From: Pohlia nutans
Taxonomy: Eukaryota > Streptophyta > Bryopsida > Bryales > Mniaceae
Reading direction: 5' to 3'
Length of the DNA stretch: 64,000 nucleotides
NCBI GenBank assembly: GCA_022496805.1
Contig: CM040101.1
Span: forward strand, 2,110,501 to 2,174,500
A program made the translations under genes and the position numbers. This document shows positions 39,926 through 51,720 of this stretch, one piece after another. Every line of letters begins with the position of its first letter. Positions within the stretch are counted from its first letter, which is position 1. The notes beneath the pieces are model-generated. The model saw nothing but the letters and a program-made list of their open reading frames with translations. It searched no databases and was not told the origin of the DNA.

Positions 39926-40706
39926 TTAACCCCTAAAGTGACCGATCGACCATTTTCTAGTTGTAGTCCAAACAGCTGTGACTGCTCATCGGCAGGAAAT
40001 AACATTTTCCAAGTTTTGATTTTTTGTTTAAATTGGGGGTCAAGATCATGTTCTAGTGCTTTTTGATACATTTCATTTGCAACATTGAGGTTCACTAAGG
40101 AATTTTTCAAAGACAAAGACCCCAATATTGTCCTAGTGTTATAAAACTTACTATTTTGGAAAACTAATAATGTTCACTCATTTGAACATTTTGCCTTTTT
40201 TAATTTTAGAATAGAATGTCTAGTTTTAACCAATCATACCAAATTTCAAATTCTAAAAATAAAATTTGTAATTTTGGTGAATTTTAAAAGGTAAATTCTC
40301 TTAAATTCATTAACCCTTAAAGGGCTGATGGGGATAGTAGATATGTAGGCGTATATTTGACATTTGTTGTAAATAGAAAGTTCAAAATTGAGACCACAAT
40401 AGCTCATTAAAATCATGTCGACGTAAATATTAACTTCACTTTTGATCTTAAACCCATAGGAGATGTGGAACCATGCTAAATACAATGGAATACCGGTGTA
40501 TAATACTAGTTGAAAAGGGCTATCTGGACCTTTAAGGGTTAAATGAGTATCTAAAACTATTTTTGGAACTTTGACTATAAGGATAATTATTAAACATCAT
40601 GCTTCTCATTTTCTCTTTTTGGACCAAACTTCATCAAAGTTGCAGAAGTAACATTTTATAACACATCTAGGTTTTGCCCTTACCCCCTCTGTCATTTAGG
40701 GGTTAA
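39926..40706. mobile_element. TTAA-flanked MITE, family 2, hosting a nested element
   Basis: TTAA 39926-39929 and 40703-40706. Starts CCCCTAAAGTGACCGATCG and ends GTCATTTAGGGG. Relatives are 44552-45097 and 60302-60708 (shared TTTTAACCAATCATACCAAA and CATGCTTCTCATTTTCTC). A 225-bp insertion interrupts it at 40314-40538. Confidence 0.85.
40310..40542. mobile_element. TTAA MITE nested in a family-2 element, with demonstrable TTAA target duplication
   Basis: Left junction AAATTCA-TTAA-CCCTTAAAGG and right junction CCTTTAAGGG-TTAA-ATGAG. The homologous, uninterrupted copy at 60565-60582 reads AAATTCA-TTAA-ATGA. The insert therefore lies exactly in a TTAA that became duplicated. Confidence 0.92.
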
Positions 40707-40942
40707 AGCAACGGTTTTAAGTTTTCTACCCTGCAGTCTATGATATTCATAAACAACATTGGTGACCATTTCATGTGCAACTCCTGTTGTAACTTATTTG
40801 TTTTGAATTGTTTTGAATTGTTTGCTCAGCTCTGACTATAACATTTCACTCCACATGAAAAATCTAACGTCATGCATAAGTTGTAGCAATTTGCGAGATT
40901 TACGAGTTTTTTGACGATAACTTCCCAACAGAACCTCTTCTC

Positions 40943-41526
40943 TTAACCCCTAAACGTCAGTGCGTCCAGAAAATAGACGACTAACAAATTCAAACCCTTC
41001 TCACATTTCATCAATGTTTGGATGAAAGTCATCCAATTTTTTGGAGATTCTTCACCAAGTTGTCCTATCTAACAGTTGGATTTAGTCATACTTGATTACA
41101 TATTCATCTAAAATTACAAATGTAGAGGTATGTCAAGTCGTTGACCAAGCCAAAATTGCATTCACTGTAGTCCAAAAGTGGCCTTGCAAAAATGAGGTTA
41201 TAGATTTAAGAAACACAAAAATTTGAAAGAATCACCACATTTAAGAGTGTCTCATTTCAAATACATTCCAACAAATTTCACTCAAAAAATAATAAATTTT
41301 TGTTTGTAATCGAATTTAGGAGGAACTTATAACTCTAAATTTCAAATACTATAAATAAATAATGGTGATAGTAATAGTGAATCAAACCATACGAATAGAA
41401 TTTAAAATTCAAAATCTAAAACTTTCTTTTGTATATGAATGCCAAAATATTCTTCTAAATAGTAGTTAATAACGATTTTCCTAGAACTGTCAATTCCAAG
41501 GACACCCAGGTACGTTAACAGGTTAA
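40943..41526. mobile_element. TTAA-flanked MITE, family 1 variant
   Basis: TTAA 40943-40946 and 41523-41526. Starts CCCCTAAACGTCAGTGCGTC with subterminal palindrome GTCCAGAAAATAGAC. Closest relative is 28389-28975. Confidence 0.85.
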
Positions 41527-41565
41527 ACCCCCCAAGCAAAACCCAACCCTTCAACGTGCCCACGA

Positions 41566-41797
41566 TTGGGTTTCATAGATCCCCTAGTCTTTAAAGCTTA
41601 AGCACCATATCCTATTTTATTCAATAATTTCCATAGTAAGCCTTCGTGAAGCTTTTCATGATGTGATTCCTAATAAAATTGATTTTCTAATATTATATCA
41701 TATAGTTGTATATATGTTTATAGTTGTAATATTTGTTATCCCATTGCTTATTAATAAAATTTTGAAAAATTCTAAATTAAATATAGGGGCCAATTAA
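41566..41797 (+). repeat. Left 232-bp direct repeat
   Basis: Begins TTGGGTTTCATAGATCCCCT and is about 97% identical by eye to 43217-43447, which lies 1.4 kb to the right in the same orientation. The arrangement suggests LTR-like (TRIM) ends or an unequal duplication. The ends do not show a clean TG..CA. Confidence 0.85.
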
Positions 41798-42036
41798 GCA
41801 TTTGGCATTTCAACAAAACTTAAGTGTACCAACATAAATTCATTCTTGATCAACTAAGCGAACCGAATCTTGTTCTGAACCCAAAAATTTGAGATGAGCC
41901 TATTCACTGTTCAATTTCAGATTGAAGGCTTCAAATCCAGTGAAACCCAATTTTGCACTCCAAAACATCCCTCTCACAATAATAGTAAAATACAAAAATA
42001 TAAAGAACAGTCAAGTACTACGGGACTATCGTACTT

Positions 42037-42150
42037 CCATCCATGCCCATCCATCTAGTATGCATCCATCCATCACATATCCATCCATCTTGAATCTATC
42101 AGTCATACATCCGTTCATCCCACATCCTTCCATCGTGCATTCATCCATCA
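42037..42150 (+). repeat. Imperfect (CATC)n/(ATCC)n-rich tract
   Basis: Irregular repetition of CCATCCAT and CATCCATC over about 110 bp. Confidence 0.7.
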
Positions 42151-42213
42151 AGCAAACAACCGGCATCTGGAGAGTTCACTCCCTTTTACTTTTCTTTTAC
42201 ATTTTGCAACTCC

Positions 42214-42220
42214 ATAAATA
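42214..42220 (+). promoter_or_regulatory. Possible TATA box of the small gene
   Basis: ATAAATA lies 131 bp upstream of the favoured ATG at 42351. Confidence 0.35.
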
Positions 42221-42350
42221 GAAGTCACATTCAACAAACAAAGGCATGTTGTATTCAAGAAACACATTACAAATTTGGTGTGCTCCAATTTGTTATTCCT
42301 GTGTTGTGCTTTATTTGTCAAGTTCTCAAATAGCATTAAAAGGAGTTAAA

Positions 42351-42620
42351 ATGGCATCCATTACAACGGAGTTGGTAAGTCACGGAGGGAGGTTTGTGCG
42401 CATGTTTTTGCAGTCAAACCTGACAAGTGGCCGTGTAAATCGAATATCAAAAATTGTTGATGAAAGGAAAGCCAAACACAAGAACGAGGAACAACAAAGG
42501 AAGAATGTTGTTGGAGAGGGTTTTGTACTAGTACCAAAAATGACACCACAATTTGACGGAATTAATTTCTATGAATCCCTTGCTTTTGAAAAGAAATTCG
42601 AACCCACCAAGAAACAATGA
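42351..42620 (+). CDS. Small basic protein of unknown function, 89 aa, with in-frame extension after TGA
   Basis: I prefer the internal ATG at 42351 (MASITTELVSHGGRFVRMFL) to the longer start at 42246, because it follows a TATA-like box and its N-terminus looks natural. The protein is basic with a Lys/Glu-rich centre (VDERKAKHKNEEQQRK) and a C-terminal motif VLVPKMTPQFDGINFYESLA. After the TGA at 42618-42620 the same frame stays open for 34 codons to 42723-42725. That stretch contains a second version of the motif, VLKLAPPFDGIDFYKTIVI. The gene may thus be a truncated form of a protein with a duplicated FDGIxFY motif, or a pseudogene. It lies between two 232-bp direct repeats. No family is recognised with confidence. 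Confidence 0.45.
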   Translation: MASITTELVSHGGRFVRMFLQSNLTSGRVNRISKIVDERKAKHKNEEQQRKNVVGEGFVLVPKMTPQFDGINFYESLAFEKKFEPTKKQ

Positions 42621-43037
42621 GATGTGACACTTGTTGCTAAGAAGAATCTAGTACTCAAATTAGCACCACCATTTGATGGGATTGACTTCTATAAAACCAT
42701 TGTAATTGGATCAGGATCATTTTAAGTAAGAGCTACAAATGTAATAGAGGTTGCTTCCAATATTGAACTATTAATGAAACCAATTTAGATGACATTCTCT
42801 TAATTTAATAAAATGTAGACGTCTAAATTTCAATATTTCTTAAACAATGAATATTTTATGTATGCTTAAAATTTCAAAAATATATATCCATTTAAGTTGG
42901 CAAACAAACTTTGTGAAAAGTACAACCTTTTCACCCTTAAACGTGTTTCCTTCTTTTCCTTTTTTTCAAAATGAGTTTGAGACTACCGTCGTTTGGAAGC
43001 ACGTTTGGCGCCATTCCGCCAAATAATTCTTTTGTTC

Positions 43038-43045
43038 TATAAATA
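43038..43045 (+). promoter_or_regulatory. Orphan TATA box
   Basis: TATAAATA in a GC-containing promoter-like context (TTGGCGCCATTCCGCCAAAT upstream). No ORF follows before the right direct repeat, so it may be a remnant of a second gene copy. Confidence 0.3.
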
Positions 43046-43216
43046 GCTTTCGGCAAAACAAATATTCTCTTAAATCTGCTTTTTGTCCTTACAAATTCTT
43101 TTATTTCAAATTAATTTCCCTATTCTCTTGAATGGTTACATTTTCTGGGTTGAATAAATTTTTGTTTGAAACTAAAGTTTACATTAAATTCACAATTTTA
43201 ATTGTTGTACAACCCG

Positions 43217-43447
43217 TTGGGCTTCGTAGATCCCCTAGTCTTTAAAGCTTAAGCACCATATCCTATTTTATTCAATAATTTCCATAGTAAGCCTTCGTGA
43301 AGCTTTTCATGATGTGATTCCTAATAAAATTGATTTTCTAATATTATATCATATAATTGTATATATGTTTATGGTTGTAATATTTGTTATCCCATTGCTT
43401 ATTAATTAGATTTTGAAAAATTCTAAATTAAATTTAGGACCAATTAA
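43217..43447 (+). repeat. Right 231-bp direct repeat
   Basis: Partner of 41566-41797. It begins TTGGGCTTCGTAGATCCCCT and differs at only a few positions. Confidence 0.85.
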
Positions 43448-44551
43448 TGTTGAAAATGTCTTATAGAATAGATATCATACTATATAATAGATGTGATTTT
43501 GTGTTGTTTTAAATTGAAAAGAGCTCTTGGATAAGGGTAATTTAATATGAATACGATTATGGAGGGTGCGATTAATGGAATGCTAAATTGCATCTTTCCA
43601 ATGGTAGGTGAATACTTTATTTTTTAAGTTGCATTCTACCCGCATTCACCATGACAATTTTGTTGGTGTAATTTTGTTTGATTGTGTTTTTCTCTTTGCC
43701 ATGTATCAACAATGGGATTCCTTTGTCAAAAATGTCAATTCACAATTCACTCCCGGCCTCTTCCAAAAAGATACTCAGTAAATCTGGAGGCTATTTCTAA
43801 TTTGTACGTAAGATAGGATATTTAATATTGAATGCATTTTTTATTTCTAATTACCTGTAGGGTATTACAAAATCATGCTCTGTAAAAAATTCCTACTTAT
43901 AAGACGCCTAATATTCCAATATTTAATGCTAATACCCCCTTAAAAATAAGTTGTTATTGGATGTGCTTCCAAAAAATTACTTTAATTGTCCCTCGAGATT
44001 TGTCTACTACATTTCAATGAGCTTATGAATGTAGACTTGAACATGATATCTAACTCTCAAAAGATGAATATCATAACTGAAGAGAATAAAATTATATTTA
44101 CGTAATTATGTGCAATATATAATTTAGTCTTGGGTATACCACTACTTTATTCTATCCTATAAGTAAGAACAAATTAATAATTAGACCTACTTGAAAATGA
44201 GTATGAATTACTTTTATTGGACCAAAAATGAAGGTATTTTAGTGGTATATTGTATAAGTACATTGTAAAATGATTTCTTCTGTTTTTTTTTGTAATTACT
44301 AGAATGTGCACATGTATTGATTCATAGCATTATAGAGCAATGAGAGCCAACACCCTTTTGCAATGGGACCATAGTCAGTTATAATTAGAGACTAAGTATA
44401 CATGGTAATTATACAGTAATCTTGAAATTCATGGAATATAAATGACATTCCTTCAATACTTAGAAAGTGGATCTAAGTTAAGATTCTCTTTTGATCCAAT
44501 TTTCAAAAAGGTGCTCCATTGCAATGCTTTATCATGCTATGTTGCTATACA
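43448..44551. other. AT-rich intergenic, no gene seen
   Basis: No supported ORF or recognisable repeat. Confidence 0.4.
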
Positions 44552-45097
44552 TTAACTCCTAAGTGACCAATCGATCATTTTCTGGTTGTAGCCCAAATAG
44601 TAGTGACCGCCCATGGTCAGGAAATGACCTTTTTCGAGTTTTGATTTTTTGTTAATATTGAGGGTAGAGGTCATGTTTTAGTGCTCCTTTGATGCATTTT
44701 ATTTGCAATGTTGACTTTCACTAAGGAAATTTTCAAAGACAAAGACCTCAATATTGTCTTAGTGTTATAAAACTTACTATTTCGGGAAAGTGATGATGTT
44801 CTCTCCTTTCAAAATTTTGCCTTTTTTAATTTTGAAATAGAATGTCTAGTTTTAACCAATCATACCAAATTTCAAATTTTAGAAATAAAATTAATTTGTA
44901 ATTTTGGTGAATATTCAATAGTAAATGCTTCTAAATTCATAAAATGAGTATTTAAAGCTGTTTTTGGAAGTTTGACCATACGAATCAATACTAAACATCG
45001 TGCTTCTCATTTTCTCTTTTGAACCAAACTTCATCAAAGCTGCAGAAGTAATATTTCATGAGACATCTAGGTTTTGCCTTACCCCTCTGTCATTTAT
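44552..45097. mobile_element. TTAA MITE, family 2, right end degraded
   Basis: TTAA 44552-44555, then CTCCTAAGTGACCAATCGATC. The interior parallels 39926-40706 without the nested insert. At the homologous insertion point the sequence is AAATTCATAAAATGAG. Confidence 0.75.
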
Positions 45098-45266
45098 GCA
45101 ATATTAAAAACTTTAACTTGGACTAATTTGTATACATTTTTAATACTTACCCATGGGTAGTAGGGTTTCTCAAATCTTTGAAAGGTCTAGATTTGCAATA
45201 GCCACATACACCGTCCCTACACAGATAAGAACCTACTGAGTCAAGACACCGTAACTCTAAGGCGGG

Positions 45267-46075
45267 TATCGACCGGGTATAGTCCAAACCCACCTTGATA
45301 CCGACGGACTTCAGAACGTCCACGAAGAATGCCAGCTTCCCAGAGGGCTGAGGGAGGGTCGCTTTGCTCGCATCGTTCGAGTAATTCGAGTGCGTGTGTG
45401 CGCAGCGTGCGTGGAGGAGATGGCGATGGCCGGCATGATCAAGAATCTGCGCGTCACGAAGACGGGCGCCGGCTCCAGCTCGTTGGGGGAGGCGCAGCAG
45501 CGGGCCACGGATTTCTTCCGGGAGGCGTGCAGGGCGCTGCCGTCCATCATGGATCGCTACTATTTGTACGAAGTCATCACGTTGTCGGAACTTCGGTCGA
45601 AAATCGCGCACGAGTTTCGGAAGCACCACCACAACACCAATCCCAAGGTGCGTGCGTGAACACGAGTGAATGGCCTGGTTGCGTGTTTGTGGGATTGGAG
45701 TTTTAGGGTTTCCAGTTCTGGTAGGCGTTTGGCATTGTGGCAATTGGGCAGGGATCCGGATTGCAATTTGTTTGGTACGACGAGGAGACGGACTGAAAGG
45801 TGGTGGGCGTGCAGGTGATCGACATGTTAGTGTTCAAGGGGCGAGAGGAACTTCAGTACTGCATTGATCATTCGAAGCAGAGGCACCATCTGCTGTCGCA
45901 GTACATTATTGGTAGGGAGGGTTTAACGGGAGACGTGTTGAAGCTTGGCGAGGCGTTCAAGGGCGAGTCGGAGTTTCTGAAGAATTTCTACCGGGGCAAC
46001 AACTGAGGAACTTCCAACTGGTGTGGGTTCTCACTTTGGAGCCTCGCATTTTTATTTTTTGGGGAAGCCTGTTTC
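45267..46075 (+). repeat. Left arm of the NDUFA6 inverted repeat
   Basis: Reverse complement of 47990-48795. The arms contain the whole gene including the intron and are almost identical across exons, intron and 3' UTR; differences appear only in the 5' flank. Confidence 0.9.
45420..46006 (+). CDS. NDUFA6: NADH dehydrogenase 1 alpha subcomplex subunit 6 (complex I B14, LYR family), copy 1, 139 aa
   Basis: Two exons, 45420-45647 and 45815-46006, phase 0, 420 nt. The start is MAMAGMIKNLRVTKTG. An in-frame ATG at 45390 would add ten residues but reads like leader. The LYR-family core is visible: ATDFFREACRALPSIMDRYY, LRSKIAHEFRKHHHNTNPK, then after the intron VIDMLVFKGREELQYCIDHS, KQRHHLLSQYI and FLKNFYRGNN, the expected pattern and length of plant B14. 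The LYR triplet itself appears as CRALPSI, as in plant forms. The subunit sits at the matrix arm of mitochondrial complex I, where it recruits acyl carrier protein. An almost identical copy lies in inverted orientation at 48059-48645. Confidence 0.92.
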
Positions 46076-47989
46076 ATTTCAGCCTCTTTGTCACAGAATC
46101 ATGAATTTTGTCCAATATCTAAGTAATATGCCTTCACAGTCTGTCTCGGTGGCTGGGAATTGTATTTGGAACTCGTCTGGGTATGGCAAATGATTTTTTC
46201 ATCTTCCTTGCAGATATGGAATTGTGTGTCCTTGGACGGTTCGCTACAATAAGCATTTGGTTTGGAAGTGGAAATTAACGGTGTTTCCTCCTCAGGGGCT
46301 GTTGCGTCTGGTTGAATTAGGTTATATTCAGCTCTCCTGGATAAGTGGGTCGTGTGACCATGAGGGGCTTCATTGGAGCACATATTCATTTGAAAAAAGT
46401 ATACATCTTTTGAATGTCCTTCAACTGGAATACAATCATGATGTTTTAGGCAATGATCATCGGTACATGACTAGCTTTTCCTATGGCATTTTACTTGTTA
46501 CGTTGATTTGCATTGAAATTATGTATTGTCATGATACTTTGGTTGATAGGCTACATAATTTGTCCGTTCTAATGTCTTATGGAGGTAATAAATGTACTGG
46601 TGTCCTGATTAAGTTTTTGTTACTTGAGTCTCTTGGTTACTATGCCTAATGTTGTTCTGCAGTACTAATCGTTCTATTAGCATCTTAATACTTTGGATGT
46701 CTTTGGAGGTCACACAAGCTTGCAAGTTCTGGAGTCAGTCTACTCAATGGCCTGATACTGTATTGCTTGCTCATTGCTGTGAAATTGGCATACATAAGAA
46801 ACATGAGGTATTCATCCAAGCAAATTTAGGGTTTAGGTCTCGTCATTACTGTAGGTCTTTAACTTCTATTCATTGAAATGAGAATATGTCGATGTTTATG
46901 AAGTCCAGATGTTTTCTTTGACAGGTCCCTTATTAGGTGGTTGAAGAAGGTATGTTCCCACCTTTGTAATTCGAAACGTCCTCAACCCGCATCTGATATG
47001 ACTGAACATTTCATTGCACTCTCTCCAAATTCCAAACGCTTGGTCGTATGATTATTGTGCTGTGTGTTCTCTACTCTAAGGCTTGTTCACGTTCTTCCCT
47101 GAATGAGTGAACATGCCAAAAGAGTTTGCATTGGGAAGTCCGTTTGCACCATGCACGAGAAAATGGTGAATATTAAGCTTGTAGCTCATCAACTGAAATG
47201 AATTCAACATCTTTCCAAAAAAATTAACATGCTTGGAGACAAATAATGTGCAGAAAAGAATTATAATAATTATGTAACTCGGCTACCTTCAGTTTAAATA
47301 TAAGCACATCCTTTTTATGTTTTTTGGAATCTACAAGTGCCCATTCCTGCCAAAAAGTTATGGAAGTGGTACTGATTAATTCCTCATCCGCACAGACCAT
47401 CCCTACCTTCTTTAACTTCCTCAACTTGTACTCTTACGTACAAAGTTTGAGTTTTTTGGAAGAATATATCAGACTCCAAGAGATAAGATGAAAACCTATG
47501 TTCTCTATGTTTGTTGTAGAACTGGACAAAGCATTGTCTATTAAATATTGAATGAGCTCTTAGTTGGTCCCAGGGTTGGTATGGAGACTGCTTTTCCCGA
47601 TTCAATCTTGGGGCTTAGTTCGTCGATGAGTAATTCCTACGTAATACACAGTTGCTAAAAACATAACACTCACCCTAAGTTGACACCCATTATCATAACA
47701 CTAATTTGAAACTCAACATGAATGGTATAAGACATCAGAAAACAAATTTTCCAGCGAGCTCCCTCCCTCAGAGCTCTTCTCCATGATTGTATACAAGTTC
47801 AAGGATATCCAACAAATAAGGCTAAGCCAATGTATACTTTCTTTCACGTAAATATGCTCCGATGAATCCCATAGTGTAAACGTGACCTACAGAGCTCGGT
47901 TTAACCTAATCCAATGAGTTGAGGGGAAAACACAAGTGCCAGTTCCAAATCACATAACTCAGTGAGAAGGAAGAGAAACTCCTTCAAAT
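46076..47989. other. Spacer between the two inverted NDUFA6 copies
   Basis: AT-rich. A 141-codon plus-strand ORF at 46224-46649 shows no domain and no codon bias; I do not support it. Both 3' UTR ends lie at its margins. Confidence 0.45.
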
Positions 47990-48795
47990 GGAACAGGCTT
48001 CCCCAAAAAATAAAAATGCGAGGCTCCAAAGTGAGAACCCACACCAGTTGGAAGTTCCTCAGTTGTTGCCCCGGTAGAAATTCTTCAGAAACTCCGACTC
48101 GCCCTTGAACGCCTCGCCAAGCTTCAACACGTCTCCCGTTAAACCCTCCCTACCAATAATGTACTGCGACAGCAGATGGTGCCTCTGCTTCGAATGATCA
48201 ATGCAGTACTGAAGTTCCTCTCGCCCCTTGAACACTAACATGTCGATCACCTGCACGCCCACCACCTTTCAGTCCGTCTCCTCGTCGTACCAAACAAATT
48301 GCAATCCGGATCCCTGCCCAATTGCCACAATGCCAAACGCCTACCAGAACTGGAAACCCTAAAACTCCAATCCCACAAACACGCAACCAGGCCATTCACT
48401 CGTGTTCACGCACGCACCTTGGGATTGGTGTTGTGGTGGTGCTTCCGAAACTCGTGCGCGATTTTCGACCGAAGTTCCGACAACGTGATGACTTCGTACA
48501 AATAGTAGCGATCCATGATGGACGGCAGCGCCCTGCACGCCTCCCGGAAGAAATCCGTGGCCCGCTGCTGCGCCTCCCCCAACGAGCTGGAGCCGGCGCC
48601 CGTCTTCGTGACGCGCAGATTCTTGATCATGCCGGCCATCGCCATCTCCTCCACGCACGCTGCGCACACGCACTCGAATTGCTCGAACGATGCGAGCAAA
48701 GCGACCCTCCCTCAGCCCTGGGAAGCTGGCATTCTTCGTGGAAGTTCTGAAGTCCGTCGATATCAGGGTGGTTTGGAACATACCCGGACGAGGCC
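47990..48795 (-). repeat. Right arm of the NDUFA6 inverted repeat
   Basis: See 45267-46075. Identity ends at GAAGCCTGTT on the 3' UTR side and near CCGGGTAT on the 5' side. Confidence 0.9.
48059..48645 (-). CDS. NDUFA6: NADH dehydrogenase 1 alpha subcomplex subunit 6 (complex I B14), copy 2, 139 aa
   Basis: Exons 48645-48418 and 48250-48059 on the minus strand give a protein identical to copy 1, and the intron is identical too as far as I can compare. The leader differs slightly: a 2-base loss in the GTGTGTG run and a few substitutions. The 5' flank is lost beyond ~48795, so the two copies probably have different upstream promoters. Both are intact, with GT-AG splice sites and no lesions. 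The duplication is recent, or the arms are homogenised by gene conversion. A mis-assembled palindrome is the main alternative. Confidence 0.9.
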
Positions 48796-48889
48796 CGGCT
48801 GTGACGGCGATCAAGGTCATCAGGGTACACGGGTATCGTAACTCCACGACCTGAGTGACTGTAGATGGTATCCATCTGTATATGACAGA

Positions 48890-49079
48890 TTATTGCCATT
48901 ACTGTGAGTCACAGAATTAGTGTGAGATTTTACACCGATCCTCACACTGGTTTCAGGACATACATCTCAAATGTAAAAAATTTCAAATGCTCTTAATTAT
49001 TACTGTGACTCACGCTTTTATTCTAATTTCACAATTACTGAGAATACTAAATTAGTGTGACTCACAGTAATAGCAATAA
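48890..49079. mobile_element. Palindromic MITE (TIR TTATTGCCATTACTGTGAG), copy 2
   Basis: Starts TTATTGCCATTACTGTGAG and ends CTCACAGTAATAGCAATAA. Homologous to 11238-11410. The right flank CTAGT is the same in both copies, so the true end may lie a few bases further. Confidence 0.8.
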
Positions 49080-49206
49080 CTAGTATAGTGTTATTGTAAT
49101 GATTAAATGATTATTTAAGAGAATGAAATTAACTTTTGACTCCAAAAGGGCCATAGAAAATTAGGAGTTGCAAACATCTCACGGTTGATTCAACTTCTAA
49201 ACTTCC

Positions 49207-49958
49207 TTAACCCTTTAGTGCATAGAGTGGTTCCACAGCAATCACAGTTTTTTGGGGATTTTATTTTAAACCTCTCTATGTTGAAATTAAGGATAATATT
49301 AATAATACTCAACCGTATAAATGTAAGCATAGCTTAATCAAACAAACGTAAGCATAGCTTAACTGAATCAAACAAATGCCAGTGAAACCTTGGTAAGATC
49401 GGACCTTTGGATTGGAAGATTGTAGTATGTCTTTGAACTGTATAATGCACACTCAAAAGTGGAGGGTATGTGACTTCAAAGCTAAATAGAAATTGGGTTA
49501 AATTCTCAAAAATGAAAGTGAAGATGTTCAACAATGACCTATGCCAACACCTCTCCATTGCAATCTTTCATATCAAGATTGGATTCACACATAATAATTG
49601 TGAATTTTAGAAGTGAGAATGACTTATCCATGTATGGTTTAGGAAAAAATAAAATTATAGGTTAAAATATGAAAGGAGTTGGTACATGATCAAGATTGGA
49701 ATAACTGCATAGTACATGTGTTGTATTTGTAAGTATTTGTTGTATTTGTAGGTATTTGCAGTATTTAGGTGTTTTGCACATCAATATTTTGATAGCAGAT
49801 CACTTTAAAATTATTATTTTTCCTAGCAATTGTGGTTTACAAAGGGGCACATTTAAACCTCGCAACTCATTCAACTTCAATACCTCACTCATTAAAAGAT
49901 ATGCCAATTGCAAGAGAACAAGTGACCCGTTTTGGGTTAATTGGCACTAAATGGTTAA
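49207..49958. mobile_element. TTAA-flanked element, ~745 bp, diverged
   Basis: TTAA 49207-49210 and 49955-49958. Ends CCCTTTAGTGCATAGAG and AATTGGCACTAAATGG match as TTAACCMTTTAGTGC inverted repeats. No supported ORF. Confidence 0.6.
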
Positions 49959-51570
49959 AAAAAATTAAAATTTTATTATTTGAATTAAACCCTTGGATAT
50001 CAAGGTAATGATGTTGAAAGAATATCCTTACTATAATTTTAGACAATGAAAACATTTGAATCAAAGAACAAGAGTAAAAATGTCATATTGGGACAACGTT
50101 CAAACTTCAAATAGTTTTTACAATTTTCATTGTATTCAAAAACTTACAAAACATTCTCCTATGTTATTTTACCAAAAAGGAAAATTGCTCGTCAAAATAT
50201 GTTTTTTGAGCAACAAATACAATTTAAAATTATATTGTGTATCAAACTGAAGTTTTTGAACTTTCAAACAATAAAAAATTGAAGAGTTGTTTTAGAACCA
50301 AGTTTGACATGTTGTATCCAAATTTACTTAGGTGGAATTGATTTACGTTTCATTGTACAAATTTTTTACTAATTTATAAGATCAATTCTATTGAGGTTGT
50401 GTAATTAGAAGCATCAATATATACATTGATATAGGCTTTTTGCTGTCATAGGCTTTTTATTGTGCAATTAATCTAGTTACTATCATTTTTCAATGGTTAT
50501 AGACAATTATGGCCAAATATTGTGAATATAGTCCCTTTTGCATCAAGCAACTACATTTTGACCTTAGAAGGCCACACAAAGTTATCATTTTCTGCATGTT
50601 CTTATATCAATAGAAGGGTTTAAAAAAATTATATTCAAAACCAACATGAAGTACTTAAAAAGTGCTTTTGTGTATGGGGCACAAAAGTCACTTATAGTTA
50701 TAAGTTTTTCCAAGTATAGGTTCTTCAATATGTAATATAAAGGTAATGCTGTAATTTAAAAAAGAATCTATGAATAGAGTAAAGGTATTTGTGTAATTAA
50801 ATTTTTTCCCATATACATATTGTACACCCCTCATGAAAGACTTTTGAATGGTATCAAAAACCCGTCTATTTCCTTGAGTGTTTCACTTAGGCTAAATTTG
50901 ATTATTTGGCTACCTTTTTAATTTATAGAGGCTTTGATTTAAAGTACTTTGAATTTCAAGCTTCATAGTAGAATGATTTTTTTCCCTCAAAGTGCAAAAG
51001 AACTTATGAAACGTCTATCACAATACCACAAACTTAGGACATTTAAATAGGGCTAGTAGAAAATTGGATCCTTTTAACTACATATGTTGTATTGCTACTT
51101 CTATAAAGTACAACAATATGTATAAAGGTTGATAACATCCTAAAAGCATTGCCACCACTCATTTGTATTTGAATTTGCAAATAAAATAAAAAAATGAAAA
51201 TATCTCAAAAATTTCATTCCACAAAAGACTAAAAAAAAATTTGTTGCTATCAAACTTTTCTTGAGTTAGTGTATGTTCCACATAATTTTGTCAACCAGAT
51301 ACACAAACACTATATGTTCATACCGTTACAATAGTACTTGAAATAGTATTAGAGACAATAATAATTCAAGTAGAACATGAGGCCAAAGTAGGTGTGTTTG
51401 ACAAGTTAAATATCAAAATTTTAATATGGCTTGTTTAAACCAACAAAACATAAACTATATTTTTTTAAATACCAAAAATTTGTAGTTTAATTTTTTACTT
51501 TAAATTTTGGAATAAAGTGTTAAAACACAAAACTACATACAATGGTAAAGAAGTGGACTTTTTTTTATAC
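49959..51570. other. Very AT-rich DNA, no gene seen
   Basis: No ORF above chance and no recognisable repeat ends. Confidence 0.45.
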
Positions 51571-51720
51571 TATAGGGCTTTCCACATGCATGAGATGTTT
51601 TGATAGTAGAATGATGTTATTGGCTATTTATGACATTGAGAAATAAACATAGGGCTTTCCACATGTATGAGATGTTTTGATTGTAGAATGATGTTATTGG
51701 CTATCTATTATACAATGCAG
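51571..51720 (+). repeat. Tandem duplication, period 77 bp, abutting the LIFEGUARD exon
   Basis: AGGGCTTTCCACATG...GAGATGTTTTGAT...GATGTTATTGGCTAT occurs twice, and the second unit runs into the 3' splice site AG at 51719-51720. Confidence 0.85.

Noticed and set aside
41566..43447. Complete LTR retrotransposon
   Set aside because: The repeats lack TG..CA ends, a primer-binding site and a polypurine tract, and no gag-pol lies between them. They are reported only as direct repeats.
46224..46649. 141-codon ORF between the NDUFA6 copies
   Set aside because: No domain, codon use like non-coding DNA, and positioned in the spacer beyond the 3' UTR.
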